Shown one piece after another: positions 1 through 5,904 of a stretch of 10,334 nt of DNA. Below the pieces are notes generated by a model. It saw only the letters and a program-made list of their open reading frames with translations, was not told the DNA's origin and searched no databases. This DNA is from RGIG3872 sp045660245 (lineage in GTDB: Bacteria; Bacillota; Clostridia; Christensenellales; UBA1242). Location: the NCBI GenBank assembly GCA_045660245.1, contig JAZRDJ010000034.1, positions 1-10,334 on the forward strand, in the 5' to 3' direction. Position 1 is the stretch's first letter, and the number at the start of each line of letters is the position of its first letter. The translations under genes and the position numbers were made by a program.

Positions 1-335
1 CCACCACCAAATTTTCCACCGGCATGAAGTTTTGTGAGTACAAGTTCAACAGCACTTTTCCCTTCTGTTTTGTGAATACCTGTTGGGATTCCACGTCCAT
101 TGTCAGTTACTGAACATGATCCGTCTTTGTTGATTTCAACAATGATTTTGTTGCAGTATCCAGCAAGTGCTTCATCAATACTGTTGTCAACAATTTCTGT
201 CACCAAGTGATGCAATCCCTTGATATCTGTTGAACCGATATACATTCCAGGTCTTTTTCGAACTGGCTCAAGCCCCTCGAGCACTTGGATCTGATCTTCT
301 CCGTAATTGTTTTCTACTTTTGTAATATCATCCAT
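1..335 (-). CDS. gyrB: DNA gyrase subunit B, N-terminal part (cut by window edge)
   Basis: This is the ATPase subunit of DNA gyrase, which with GyrA introduces negative supercoils. Only the first 111 codons are inside the window. They show the GHKL ATPase start: VRKRPGMYIGST (about residues 26-37), the N-box EIVDNSIDEALAG (about 47-59) with the catalytic Glu and Mg-binding Asn, the G1 motif DNGRGIP (about 78-84), and LHAGGKFGG at the edge, the start of the ATP lid. The ATG at 335 is preceded by AAAAGGGG at a normal distance, so the start is secure. ParE shares these motifs, but the position beside recF and dnaA points to gyrB. It has its own promoter in the recF-gyrB gap. Partial only because the window ends. 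Confidence 0.95.
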   Translation of the reverse strand, partial: MDDITKVENNYGEDQIQVLEGLEPVRKRPGMYIGSTDIKGLHHLVTEIVDNSIDEALAGYCNKIIVEINKDGSCSVTDNGRGIPTGIHKTEGKSAVELVLTKLHAGGKFGG

Positions 336-384
336 ATTTTAGCCCCTTTTTAAAAATAGATTTTGCTACCTTTTAGCACTTTTG

Positions 385-414
385 ATTATAACAAAAAATG
401 CCTGCCCGTGGCAA
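385..414 (-). promoter_or_regulatory. gyrB sigma-A promoter
   Basis: Read on the minus strand there is TTGCCA (409-414), an 18-bp spacer, and a perfect TATAAT (385-390). The predicted start is near 378, giving a leader of about 43 nt that ends in the AAAAGGGG ribosome site of gyrB. The -35 hexamer lies inside the hairpin of the recF terminator. Motif-based inference only. Confidence 0.7.
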
Positions 415-417
415 GCA
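393..417 (-). terminator. Rho-independent terminator of recF
   Basis: On the minus strand TGCTTGCC (410-417), loop ACG, and GGCAGGCA (399-406) form an 8-bp stem with one T-G wobble, followed at once by six T (393-398). It lies about 80 nt after the recF stop and reads in the recF direction, so it separates recF from gyrB. The hairpin is nearly symmetric, but the T-run favours minus-strand termination. Confidence 0.8.
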
Positions 418-424
418 AATAAAG

Positions 425-461
425 AATATATTTTAATAAATATATAATATATTTATATATA
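425..461. other. 37-bp pure A/T tract between gyrB and recF
   Basis: There is no G or C from 425 to 461, and the tract is mainly alternating TA steps, so it should melt easily. It lies in the 164-bp recF-gyrB gap between the recF stop and its terminator. It could be a DNA-unwinding element or simply AT-rich spacer. No perfect DnaA box is visible beside it, so I assign no function. Confidence 0.4.
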
Positions 462-499
462 GAGTGTCGAAACGTGGCTAAAAAGTGCTTTTCAAGGGC

Positions 500-1603
500 T
501 CAATTCCTTTGCTTTGTCTTTTTTACGGCACCAGAAGTCACTTTGAAATTTGTATAACCTTGCTCTTTGGGGAATTTGAAGGCCGTACCAGTGACGATTG
601 TTTGCAAACTTGACACCACATCAAACAACTTTTTTTGACGCCTTGTATCAAGTTCAGAAAATACATCATCAAGCACCATGACAGGATTTTCTCCAATCTC
701 ATTGGCAAAAATTTCCGCCTCTGCAATTTTGAGTGCAAGCACGATGCTCCTCTGTTGCCCTTGACTTGCGAAACTCCTTGCATCCATGCCATTCAAGACA
801 AATCTGATGTCATCTCTGTGTGGGCCGATTGTCGTGTATCCAAGTTCAATGTCACGTTCAAGATTGTATTCAAGGGCAGAAAGAATTTCTGCTTTCAACT
901 CTTCAGTTGTTGTTCCTCTTGCACCAACATAATCGATTGAAAGTTCTTCGGTTTGCTTTGAAAGTTCCTTGAGTGCCTTTTTCGCAGGATCTGTCAATTT
1001 GTCAACAAAACTTTTCCTAGTTCTGATGATGGGAGCAGCAAGTGATGCCAATTGCTCATTCCAAACAGCGAGTTGTGAAAGAAGCATTTCACGGTTTCTT
1101 TCAGTTTTGAGCAATCTGTTGCGTTGAAACAAAACCTTGTTGTACCTTGCGAGCAAGTTGTAGTACGATCCTGAGAGTTGAGAAATGTCAGTATCCATGA
1201 ATTCTCTTCGCTCATTTGGCGACTCCGATACAATTTTGAGTTCATCTGGAGAAAAGTATACAGTGATCAAATTTCCGAACACTTCACTCATCTTTGCAAC
1301 TTCATTGTTGTTGATCTTGAACACTTTTCCTTGCTCTTTGTCAATGAAGTACTCGATCTTGATTTTGCCAAACTTTCGCTCAACCTCAATTTCCACAAAA
1401 CACGAACTCTCAAAAGAATTGATAATGTCATTTTCTTTGCTGGTTCTTGGACTCTTTGTTGTTGATGCAATCACCAATGCCTCAACAAGATTGGTCTTGC
1501 CTTGACCATTTTGACCAGTAATTGTATTAATACCATCTTCAAACTCCACAAAGGTGTCTTTGTGGTTCCTGAAATTATGGAGTTTGACATAATTAATTTT
1601 CAT
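500..1603 (-). CDS. recF: DNA replication and repair protein RecF
   Basis: RecF is an SMC-like ATPase that binds gapped DNA and, with RecO and RecR, loads RecA for gap repair and fork restart. The 367-residue product is normal in length and carries all key motifs: Walker A GQNGQGKT (30-37), IGPHRDD (259-265), the ABC signature SQGQQRS (280-286), and Walker B VMVLDDVFSELD (308-319). The N-terminus MKINYVKLHNFRNH is typical, so the ATG at 1603 is right. No Shine-Dalgarno is visible before it, and the predicted transcript leader is only about 11 nt. The gene ends on TGA. It is divergent from dnaA, whereas in most Bacillota recF follows dnaN on the same strand. The small S4-domain gene yaaA that often precedes recF is absent here. 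Confidence 0.96.
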   Translation of the reverse strand: MKINYVKLHNFRNHKDTFVEFEDGINTITGQNGQGKTNLVEALVIASTTKSPRTSKENDIINSFESSCFVEIEVERKFGKIKIEYFIDKEQGKVFKINNNEVAKMSEVFGNLITVYFSPDELKIVSESPNERREFMDTDISQLSGSYYNLLARYNKVLFQRNRLLKTERNREMLLSQLAVWNEQLASLAAPIIRTRKSFVDKLTDPAKKALKELSKQTEELSIDYVGARGTTTEELKAEILSALEYNLERDIELGYTTIGPHRDDIRFVLNGMDARSFASQGQQRSIVLALKIAEAEIFANEIGENPVMVLDDVFSELDTRRQKKLFDVVSSLQTIVTGTAFKFPKEQGYTNFKVTSGAVKKTKQRN

Positions 1604-1620
1604 AACGCTATACCAAAAAC

Positions 1621-1649
1621 ATTATACCAAAATGCTCAAAAGTTGTCCA
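1621..1649 (-). promoter_or_regulatory. recF promoter
   Basis: On the minus strand there is TGGACA (1644-1649; one mismatch to TTGACA), a 17-bp spacer, and a perfect TATAAT (1621-1626). The predicted start near 1614 leaves about 11 nt before the recF ATG, with no ribosome-binding site in it. The -35 box overlaps the palindrome at 1648-1659 by two bases. Confidence 0.65.
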
Positions 1650-1659
1650 ACAATTGTTG
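1648..1659. promoter_or_regulatory. Perfect 12-bp palindrome between recF and dnaA promoters
   Basis: CAACAATTGTTG is fully self-complementary. It starts at the outer edge of the recF -35 box and ends 6 bp before the TTGACA of dnaA. A further GTTG (1642-1645) lies just to its left, so GTTG/CAAC half-sites recur over 18 bp. The place and symmetry suit an operator for a dimeric protein acting on both divergent genes. No regulator is identified. Confidence 0.4.
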
Positions 1660-1665
1660 AAATTA

Positions 1666-1708
1666 TTGACAGCATGTGCTTGTTTTTTTTATTCTTTTAG
1701 TATATACT
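1666..1708 (+). promoter_or_regulatory. dnaA promoter region (two overlapping candidates)
   Basis: Candidate 1 has a perfect TTGACA (1666-1671), an 18-bp spacer, and a weak TATTCT (1690-1695). Candidate 2 has a weak TTGTTT (1680-1685), a 17-bp spacer, and TATACT (1703-1708). The second -10 lies in the palindrome AGTATATACT (1699-1708). Either would give a short leader (about 25-40 nt) holding the AGGAG ribosome site at 1730-1734. I cannot tell which is used. Confidence 0.5.
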
Positions 1709-1740
1709 TGATTAGAAATAAAATTTGTCAGGAGAAAAAC

Positions 1741-3126
1741 ATGAGCGAAATCAATTTTGTTGACACAAACGATATTCAAATTGACATCAAAAATATTTGG
1801 GAAGAAGCCAAGCATCTTTTGGAACCACTTGTGTCATCAGTAACTTATGACGTATGGATTGCAACTCTTGAGCCTGTTGATCTCAAAGGGAATACTCTTG
1901 TCCTTTCAACCCCAAGTTTTTCAAGTCAAAATGTCCTGAACCAAAAATACAAAACACACATCACTGATTCTGTGAACAAAATCCATTCTCAAATTTCATC
2001 AGTTGAATTCATCATTGCAACCGGTGAAGAAGAAATTGTTGCACAAACAGAACAACCAGCAAAAACAATTGAAGTTCCAAAGAAAAAACAAGAATCTTCA
2101 TGCTTCAACCCAAAGTACACTTTTGACAACTTTGTCGTTGGATCATCAAACCAATTTGTTGCTGCCGCTGCCAAAGCCGTTGCCGATAGACCAGGTACAA
2201 ATTGCAACCCACTCTTCATTTGGGGCGGTGTTGGACTTGGCAAAACCCACCTTTTGCACGCAATCGGAAATGAGATTTTGGAAAAAAAGAAAGATCTCAA
2301 TGTTGTTTATGTCACAACTGAAAAATTCACAAACGACCTCATTTCTTCAATCAGAAACAGTACAAAGGGTGCAAATAGTGACTTTAGAGAAAAGTACAGG
2401 ACTTGCGATGTTCTGATCATTGACGACATTCAATTTATCATCAACAAAAATAGTGTACAAGAAGAATTTTTCCACACATTCAATGAACTTGTCATGAACG
2501 GAAAACAAGTTGTCATTTCATCAGACAAAATGCCAAAAGATATCAACCCACTCGAGGAACGTCTCAAAAGCAGATTTGAAAGTGGACTCATTGCTGACGT
2601 CGGAGTTCCCGACATCGAAACCAGAATTGCAATCATCAACAAAAAAGCCCAACTCGAAAGATACAATATTTCACAAGAGGCGATTGAATACATTGCTGAA
2701 ATCTCAAAAACAAACATCAGAGAAATGGAAGGCAGACTGTCACGTGCCGTGTTCTACTCTGGACTTCTTGGAGAATCAATCACATCACTTGAAACCACAA
2801 GAGAAGCCCTGAAGGATATGGTGACCGAAGACAACTCTGAAATTGATGCAAACAAAGTTCTCGAATGTGTCTGCAAATTCTACAACATCAAAAAGGAAGA
2901 ATTGCTCGCAAGAAAGAGAACCAAAGAAGTTGCAATGGCAAGACAAATTGCAATGTACTTGATTTCAGAACTCATCGCAATGCCACTTGCTTCAATCGGA
3001 AACATTTTTGGGAAAGATCACGCGACAGTGATTTATGCAAAAAACAAAGTCACTGACGACATGTCAAAAAACAAAAAACTGGCTGTTGAAATCAACGATA
3101 TGAAACAAATGATAAAGGGGAAATAA
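1741..3126 (+). CDS. dnaA: Chromosomal replication initiator protein DnaA
   Basis: DnaA is the AAA+ initiator that binds DnaA boxes at oriC, melts the DNA and helps load the helicase. I chose the ATG at 1741 because AGGAG sits 6 nt upstream; the frame stays open to a TTG at 1654, but that stretch is intergenic-like. The product has 461 residues. Domain I is at about 15-95, a short variable domain II at about 96-122, and the AAA+ core follows with Walker A GGVGLGKT (162-169), Walker B LIIDDIQF (225-232), QEEFFHTFN (240-248), and LEERLKSRF (271-279) with the arginine finger. Domain IV (about 370-461) carries the helix-turn-helix signature with ARQIAMYL (400-407) and GKDHATV (424-430). Compared with E. 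coli, domain IV has Ala417 for the Pro of LPEIG, Ala428 for the first Thr of DHTTV, and one residue fewer in FGGRDH. At least the Thr-to-Ala change occurs in other phyla. Confidence 0.97.
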   Translation: MSEINFVDTNDIQIDIKNIWEEAKHLLEPLVSSVTYDVWIATLEPVDLKGNTLVLSTPSFSSQNVLNQKYKTHITDSVNKIHSQISSVEFIIATGEEEIVAQTEQPAKTIEVPKKKQESSCFNPKYTFDNFVVGSSNQFVAAAAKAVADRPGTNCNPLFIWGGVGLGKTHLLHAIGNEILEKKKDLNVVYVTTEKFTNDLISSIRNSTKGANSDFREKYRTCDVLIIDDIQFIINKNSVQEEFFHTFNELVMNGKQVVISSDKMPKDINPLEERLKSRFESGLIADVGVPDIETRIAIINKKAQLERYNISQEAIEYIAEISKTNIREMEGRLSRAVFYSGLLGESITSLETTREALKDMVTEDNSEIDANKVLECVCKFYNIKKEELLARKRTKEVAMARQIAMYLISELIAMPLASIGNIFGKDHATVIYAKNKVTDDMSKNKKLAVEINDMKQMIKGK

Positions 3127-3146
3127 AATATTTTGTGTATTTTCTA

Positions 3147-3176
3147 CTTGATTATCAAGCGCAAAGTATTTATAAT
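3147..3176 (+). promoter_or_regulatory. dnaN promoter with palindrome over the -35 box
   Basis: TTGATT (3148-3153), a 17-bp spacer and a perfect TATAAT (3171-3176) lie in the 74-bp dnaA-dnaN gap, so dnaN can be transcribed apart from dnaA. The predicted start near 3183 gives a leader of about 18 nt holding AGAGG at 3187-3191. The -35 box sits in the 13-bp odd palindrome CTTGATTATCAAG (3147-3159), a possible operator. No terminator is visible after dnaA, so read-through is also likely. Confidence 0.6.
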
Positions 3177-3200
3177 AAGTTAATAAAGAGGTACAAATTT

Positions 3201-4304
3201 ATGAAATTAATATGTGAAGGACTTGACTTAAGTGATGCAGTTTTGAAAGTTATCAAAGCGACAGCATCAAAAACAACAAACCCAATTTTGGAAGGCATCA
3301 AACTCAGAGCGAGCGAAGACGCCCTCACTCTTTCTGCAACAGACCTTGAACTTTCAATCGAAAAGACAATCCCTGCCGACGTGAAGATCGAAGGCGAAGT
3401 GGTTGTTCCTGGAAAATTCTTTGCAGACTTTGTGAAAAAACTTTCTGGTGAGCAAATCGAACTTACTCTCGACGAAAAAAATTCTCTCAAAATTCAATAC
3501 ACAGACTCTGAAGGATTCCTTCAATGCATGAACGCTGAAGAGTTCCCTCAAATCAAAGAACTTGTAAATCCTGAAAGAGTTGTCATGAAAACAAGAGATT
3601 TCAGAGATCTCATCAACAAGACAATCTTCTCTGTTGCGATTGACGACGCAAGACCAATTCTCAAAGGTTGCCTTTTTGAAATCGGACAAGAAGAGATCAC
3701 TGGCGTCGCTCTTGACGGATACCGCTTGGCTCTTGTGAAAAAACCAATCGTTAGTTCAACTTCTGAATTCAATTGCATTGTTCCAGCAAGAACTCTTGGT
3801 GAAATCAGCAAACTTCTTGATGACAGCGAAAGAGACATCGAAGTATTCATTCAAAAGAATTACATGCTTGTGAAGGTTGATGGAACAAAGATTATCACAA
3901 GACTTTTGGATGGTGAATTCATCAATTACAAACAAGTTATTCCACAAAGCACAGCATCAGTTGTTACAATCAACAAAAAACAACTCGAGTTTGGTCTTGA
4001 GCGTGCAAGTTTGCTCGCAAAAATGGACAGAAACAATCTTGTCAAATTCGACATTCGCGACAAACTCCTCACACTTACATCATCATCAGACATCGGAAAC
4101 GTGACTGAAAACATAACAATCGCGCTTGACGGAAAAGATGTTTCAATCGCATTCAATGCAAGATATTTCAGCGAATGCATGAGAACAATCGAAGATGAGT
4201 TCATCAAGATCAACTTCACTTCTCCAATCGCACCTTGCACAATCGAATCTGCAGAAAATAGTGAATATTTGTACTTGATTCTCCCAATGAGAATTGTGAA
4301 CTAA
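3201..4304 (+). CDS. dnaN: DNA polymerase III beta subunit (sliding clamp)
   Basis: The beta clamp is a ring-shaped dimer that encircles DNA and holds the replicative polymerase and repair enzymes on it. The ATG at 3201 is chosen because AGAGG lies 9 nt upstream and the protein then starts MKLICEGLDL, as family members do; the open frame extends to 3135 but that part overlaps the promoter. The product has 367 residues, the usual length, matching three clamp folds of about 120 residues. Visible family features are NPILEGIKL (27-35), LDGYRLA (171-177), and the C-terminus YLILPMRIVN (358-367), part of the hydrophobic pocket that binds partner proteins. Its stop codon overlaps the Shine-Dalgarno of the next gene, so the two are probably translated together. 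Confidence 0.97.
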   Translation: MKLICEGLDLSDAVLKVIKATASKTTNPILEGIKLRASEDALTLSATDLELSIEKTIPADVKIEGEVVVPGKFFADFVKKLSGEQIELTLDEKNSLKIQYTDSEGFLQCMNAEEFPQIKELVNPERVVMKTRDFRDLINKTIFSVAIDDARPILKGCLFEIGQEEITGVALDGYRLALVKKPIVSSTSEFNCIVPARTLGEISKLLDDSERDIEVFIQKNYMLVKVDGTKIITRLLDGEFINYKQVIPQSTASVVTINKKQLEFGLERASLLAKMDRNNLVKFDIRDKLLTLTSSSDIGNVTENITIALDGKDVSIAFNARYFSECMRTIEDEFIKINFTSPIAPCTIESAENSEYLYLILPMRIVN

Positions 4305-4314
4305 GGAGCGTCCC

Positions 4315-4986
4315 ATGAAAAACAAAAAACCATCACTCGTTGTGCTTTCACTTTCTCTTGGTCTTTCAGTTGCTTTTCTTGTTTTGCTTAATCTCGGACT
4401 CTTTAATGTTTTTGTTCCATCATGGATCAAAAACTCATCATTCAATTACATGGTCGGCTTTGTCCTTGTTGCACTCAACCTCATTCTTGACATCACATTC
4501 ATGGTGATCGAAACAAAAAAGAAACTTGACATTCCAGAGTGGTTCAGAGTTGTGTTCTTTATCGGCTTCTTTGTTTTTACAAATGTTTATTATTACTTCG
4601 GACTCTACTCTATCATTTACACCGAAATATTATTTTACATTTATCTTTCTGTTGTTCTTTCAATTCTTGCGATTTCAGTTTTTTATAACATTCAAAAAAA
4701 CGAGAACAATCAGATAAAAACAAACAATGCTTATGCATCAATCACAACATTTACATACTCAACCTCAATCTTCTTGCTTGTTGAAACAATCGTGACTGCA
4801 ATCAAGATTATTTCAGGACAAGGTATTCAAACTGGTTTGCTTTCATTCTTGATCCACTCATGCGTTTGCATTTTTTCAAGTTTGATCATCGCAGTTGCAT
4901 TCCACGTTTCTCTGTCAAGACAAAAGAAATTCATCAATGCGTGCTTGATCAGAACAATCACAAACAAAGAACCAGAACAGAATTAA
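4315..4986 (+). CDS. Six-helix membrane protein of unknown function, linked to dnaN
   Basis: I do not recognise this family. The 223-residue product has about six hydrophobic segments (roughly 7-33, 45-66, 77-97, 100-124, 143-166, 173-200), and no cleavable signal peptide is evident. The N-terminal MKNKK and the positive C-terminal tail (SRQKK, then about 18 polar residues) suggest both ends face the cytoplasm. There is a charged loop at about 125-138 and no obvious catalytic motif, nucleotide-binding site or cysteine cluster. The start is firm: AAGGAG (4303-4308) overlaps the dnaN stop and sits 6 nt before the ATG. A terminator follows directly, so the gene closes the dnaA-dnaN transcription unit. 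In many Bacillota this place holds yaaA and recF. Codon use looks like that of its neighbours, so recent transfer is not indicated. Confidence 0.85.
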   Translation: MKNKKPSLVVLSLSLGLSVAFLVLLNLGLFNVFVPSWIKNSSFNYMVGFVLVALNLILDITFMVIETKKKLDIPEWFRVVFFIGFFVFTNVYYYFGLYSIIYTEILFYIYLSVVLSILAISVFYNIQKNENNQIKTNNAYASITTFTYSTSIFLLVETIVTAIKIISGQGIQTGLLSFLIHSCVCIFSSLIIAVAFHVSLSRQKKFINACLIRTITNKEPEQN

Positions 4987-4992
4987 TCATAC

Positions 4993-5022
4993 CCACGGAA
5001 ATCAAATTCCGTGGTTTTTTTT
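4993..5022 (+). terminator. Rho-independent terminator after the dnaN/membrane-protein unit
   Basis: CCACGGAA (4993-5000), a 6-nt loop and TTCCGTGG (5007-5014) form a perfect 8-bp stem, followed by eight T (5015-5022). It lies 6 nt after the membrane-protein stop and separates the replication genes from rpmH. Confidence 0.92.
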
Positions 5023-5075
5023 ACTTAATTTGTTTAATCGAACAATTTTGTACCCCTTTATTTTCAAAATTACAG

Positions 5076-5104
5076 TTGACAAGCAATGTTTTATCTTTTA
5101 TAAT
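5076..5104 (+). promoter_or_regulatory. Strong consensus promoter of rpmH
   Basis: TTGACA (5076-5081), a 17-bp spacer and TATAAT (5099-5104) match the sigma-A consensus perfectly in both hexamers and spacing. The predicted start is near 5111, leaving a leader of about 44 nt with AGGAG at 5143-5147. A strong promoter suits a ribosomal protein gene and probably drives rpmH through jag. Confidence 0.88.
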
Positions 5105-5154
5105 AACAAGTACTGTTACAATTGGTATCAGATAATATATTTAGGAGAATTCAC

Positions 5155-5289
5155 ATGAAAAGAACTTATCAACCAAAGAAAGCACACAAGAACAAAGTTC
5201 ATGGTTTCAGAGCAAGAATGAAAACCAAAGGTGGAAAGAACGTTCTTAAACGTCGTAGAAACAAAGGTAGAGCAAAACTTGTTGGCTAA
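5155..5289 (+). CDS. rpmH: 50S ribosomal protein L34
   Basis: L34 is a small basic protein of the large ribosomal subunit. The 44-residue product (MKRTYQPKKAHKNKVHGFRA at the start, then a run ending in KLVG) matches the family along its full length, including the usual KRTYQP start, HGFRARM, and the very basic RRRNKGR segment. The ATG at 5155 follows AGGAG by 7 nt. It is the first gene after the strong promoter, with rnpA 26 nt downstream, the classic rpmH-rnpA pairing that couples ribosome and tRNA-processing output. Confidence 0.97.
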   Translation: MKRTYQPKKAHKNKVHGFRARMKTKGGKNVLKRRRNKGRAKLVG

Positions 5290-5315
5290 GATCTAGTCAA
5301 AAGGCGAAATTATTT

Positions 5316-5666
5316 ATGCTGAGAAAAGAGTATAGGCTGAAAAAGAAATATATGTTCGCTTACTGCTACAAAGTCGGCAAGGTTGCTCACTCAAAGTCTT
5401 GCTTGATGTACTATACCCCAAGCAAGAACAAAAATGTCAAGGTTGGCATTAGTGTCAGCAAGAAAGTCGGTGGTGCAGTCAGCAGAAACCGAGCAAGAAG
5501 AGTAATTCGGGAAGCCATTACTCCTTTTCTTGAAACCATAAATAAAAACAACAACATTATTATCGTCGCAAGAGAAAACATTTTGTCTTTTAGTTTTGAC
5601 GATATCAAAAGAGATATTGAATATATGCTCAAAAAGGCAGGTATAAACAATGAAGAAGTTATTTAA
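5316..5666 (+). CDS. rnpA: Ribonuclease P protein component
   Basis: RnpA is the protein cofactor of RNase P; it helps the catalytic RNA bind precursor tRNA and remove the 5' leader. The 116-residue basic product has the family marks: LRKEYRLKKKYMF at the N-terminus, GISVSKKVGGAVSRNRARR (44-62) with the RNR motif (about 56-65, SRNRARRVIR), and an alternating C-terminal strand IIIVARE. The ATG at 5316 follows AAAAGG by about 11 nt. The last 17 bp overlap the start of yidD, so translation of the two is probably coupled. The RNase P RNA gene itself is not in the window. Confidence 0.96.
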   Translation: MLRKEYRLKKKYMFAYCYKVGKVAHSKSCLMYYTPSKNKNVKVGISVSKKVGGAVSRNRARRVIREAITPFLETINKNNNIIIVARENILSFSFDDIKRDIEYMLKKAGINNEEVI

Positions 5667-5904
5667 GACCATCGCATTGCTCCCTGTTTATTTTTATAAA
5701 TATTGCATCTCCCCTATAATTCCTCACGTATGCAAGTATAGTCCAACATGTAGCAATTACATGATTGAAAGTATTCGCACGTGGGGTTTTTTTAAAGGTT
5801 TTTCTCTTGGAATCAAAAGGATATCGAGATGCAATCCAAAACAGAAAGGTGGAATTGACAAAGTTCCAATAAATATCAAAGGAGATTACAAATGGGTAAT
5901 GTAA
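5650..5904 (+). CDS. yidD: Membrane protein insertion efficiency factor YidD
   Basis: YidD is a small protein that lies on the inner face of the membrane and aids YidC-dependent insertion. The 84-residue product carries the family signature: an N-terminal amphipathic segment, CKYSPTCSNYMIESI (28-42), GFFKGFSLGIKRISRCNP (46-63) and GGIDKVP (67-73). The conserved cysteines are at 28, 34 and 61, with an extra Cys at 19. The start at 5650 lies inside rnpA, and the end overlaps yidC by 13 bp, so all three are packed together. This rnpA-yidD-yidC order is highly conserved in bacteria. Confidence 0.95.
   Translation: MKKLFKTIALLPVYFYKYCISPIIPHVCKYSPTCSNYMIESIRTWGFFKGFSLGIKRISRCNPKQKGGIDKVPINIKGDYKWVM

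Larger units (their letters stand above)
1604..1740. other. recF-dnaA divergent intergenic region, possible oriC part
   Basis: This 137-bp gap is the only point in the window where transcription diverges. It holds a minus-strand recF promoter, one or two dnaA promoters, a perfect 12-bp palindrome, a T8 run at 1683-1690, and two copies of TATACCAAAA (1609-1618, 1623-1632). Replication origins in this phylum commonly adjoin dnaA, and leading-strand orientation of both gene groups would fit an origin here. Against that, no perfect TTATCCACA box is seen by eye on either strand. Origin function is inference. Confidence 0.35.

Noticed and set aside
375..489. A 9-bp inverted repeat (AGCACTTTT at 375-383, AAAAGTGCT at 481-489) flanking the A/T tract
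   Set aside because: The arms are short, mostly A/T and about 100 bp apart; this is expected by chance in such a sequence, and no element ends or target duplication are seen.
1654..1740. A 29-codon upstream extension of dnaA from a TTG
   Set aside because: The stretch covers the promoter candidates, encodes an untypical hydrophobic run, and has no ribosome site, while the ATG at 1741 has AGGAG at the right distance.
2468..2476. TTTTCCACA as a DnaA box
   Set aside because: It is one mismatch from the consensus, but isolated and within codons of the conserved DnaA motif EEFFHTF, so it is explained by coding.
3135..3200. A 22-codon upstream extension of dnaN
   Set aside because: It runs through the predicted promoter, and the ATG at 3201 gives the family's normal N-terminus with a ribosome site.
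5290..5315. A regulatory RNA element between rpmH and rnpA
   Set aside because: The gap is only 26 nt, with no stem beyond a few bases; it holds just the rnpA ribosome site.
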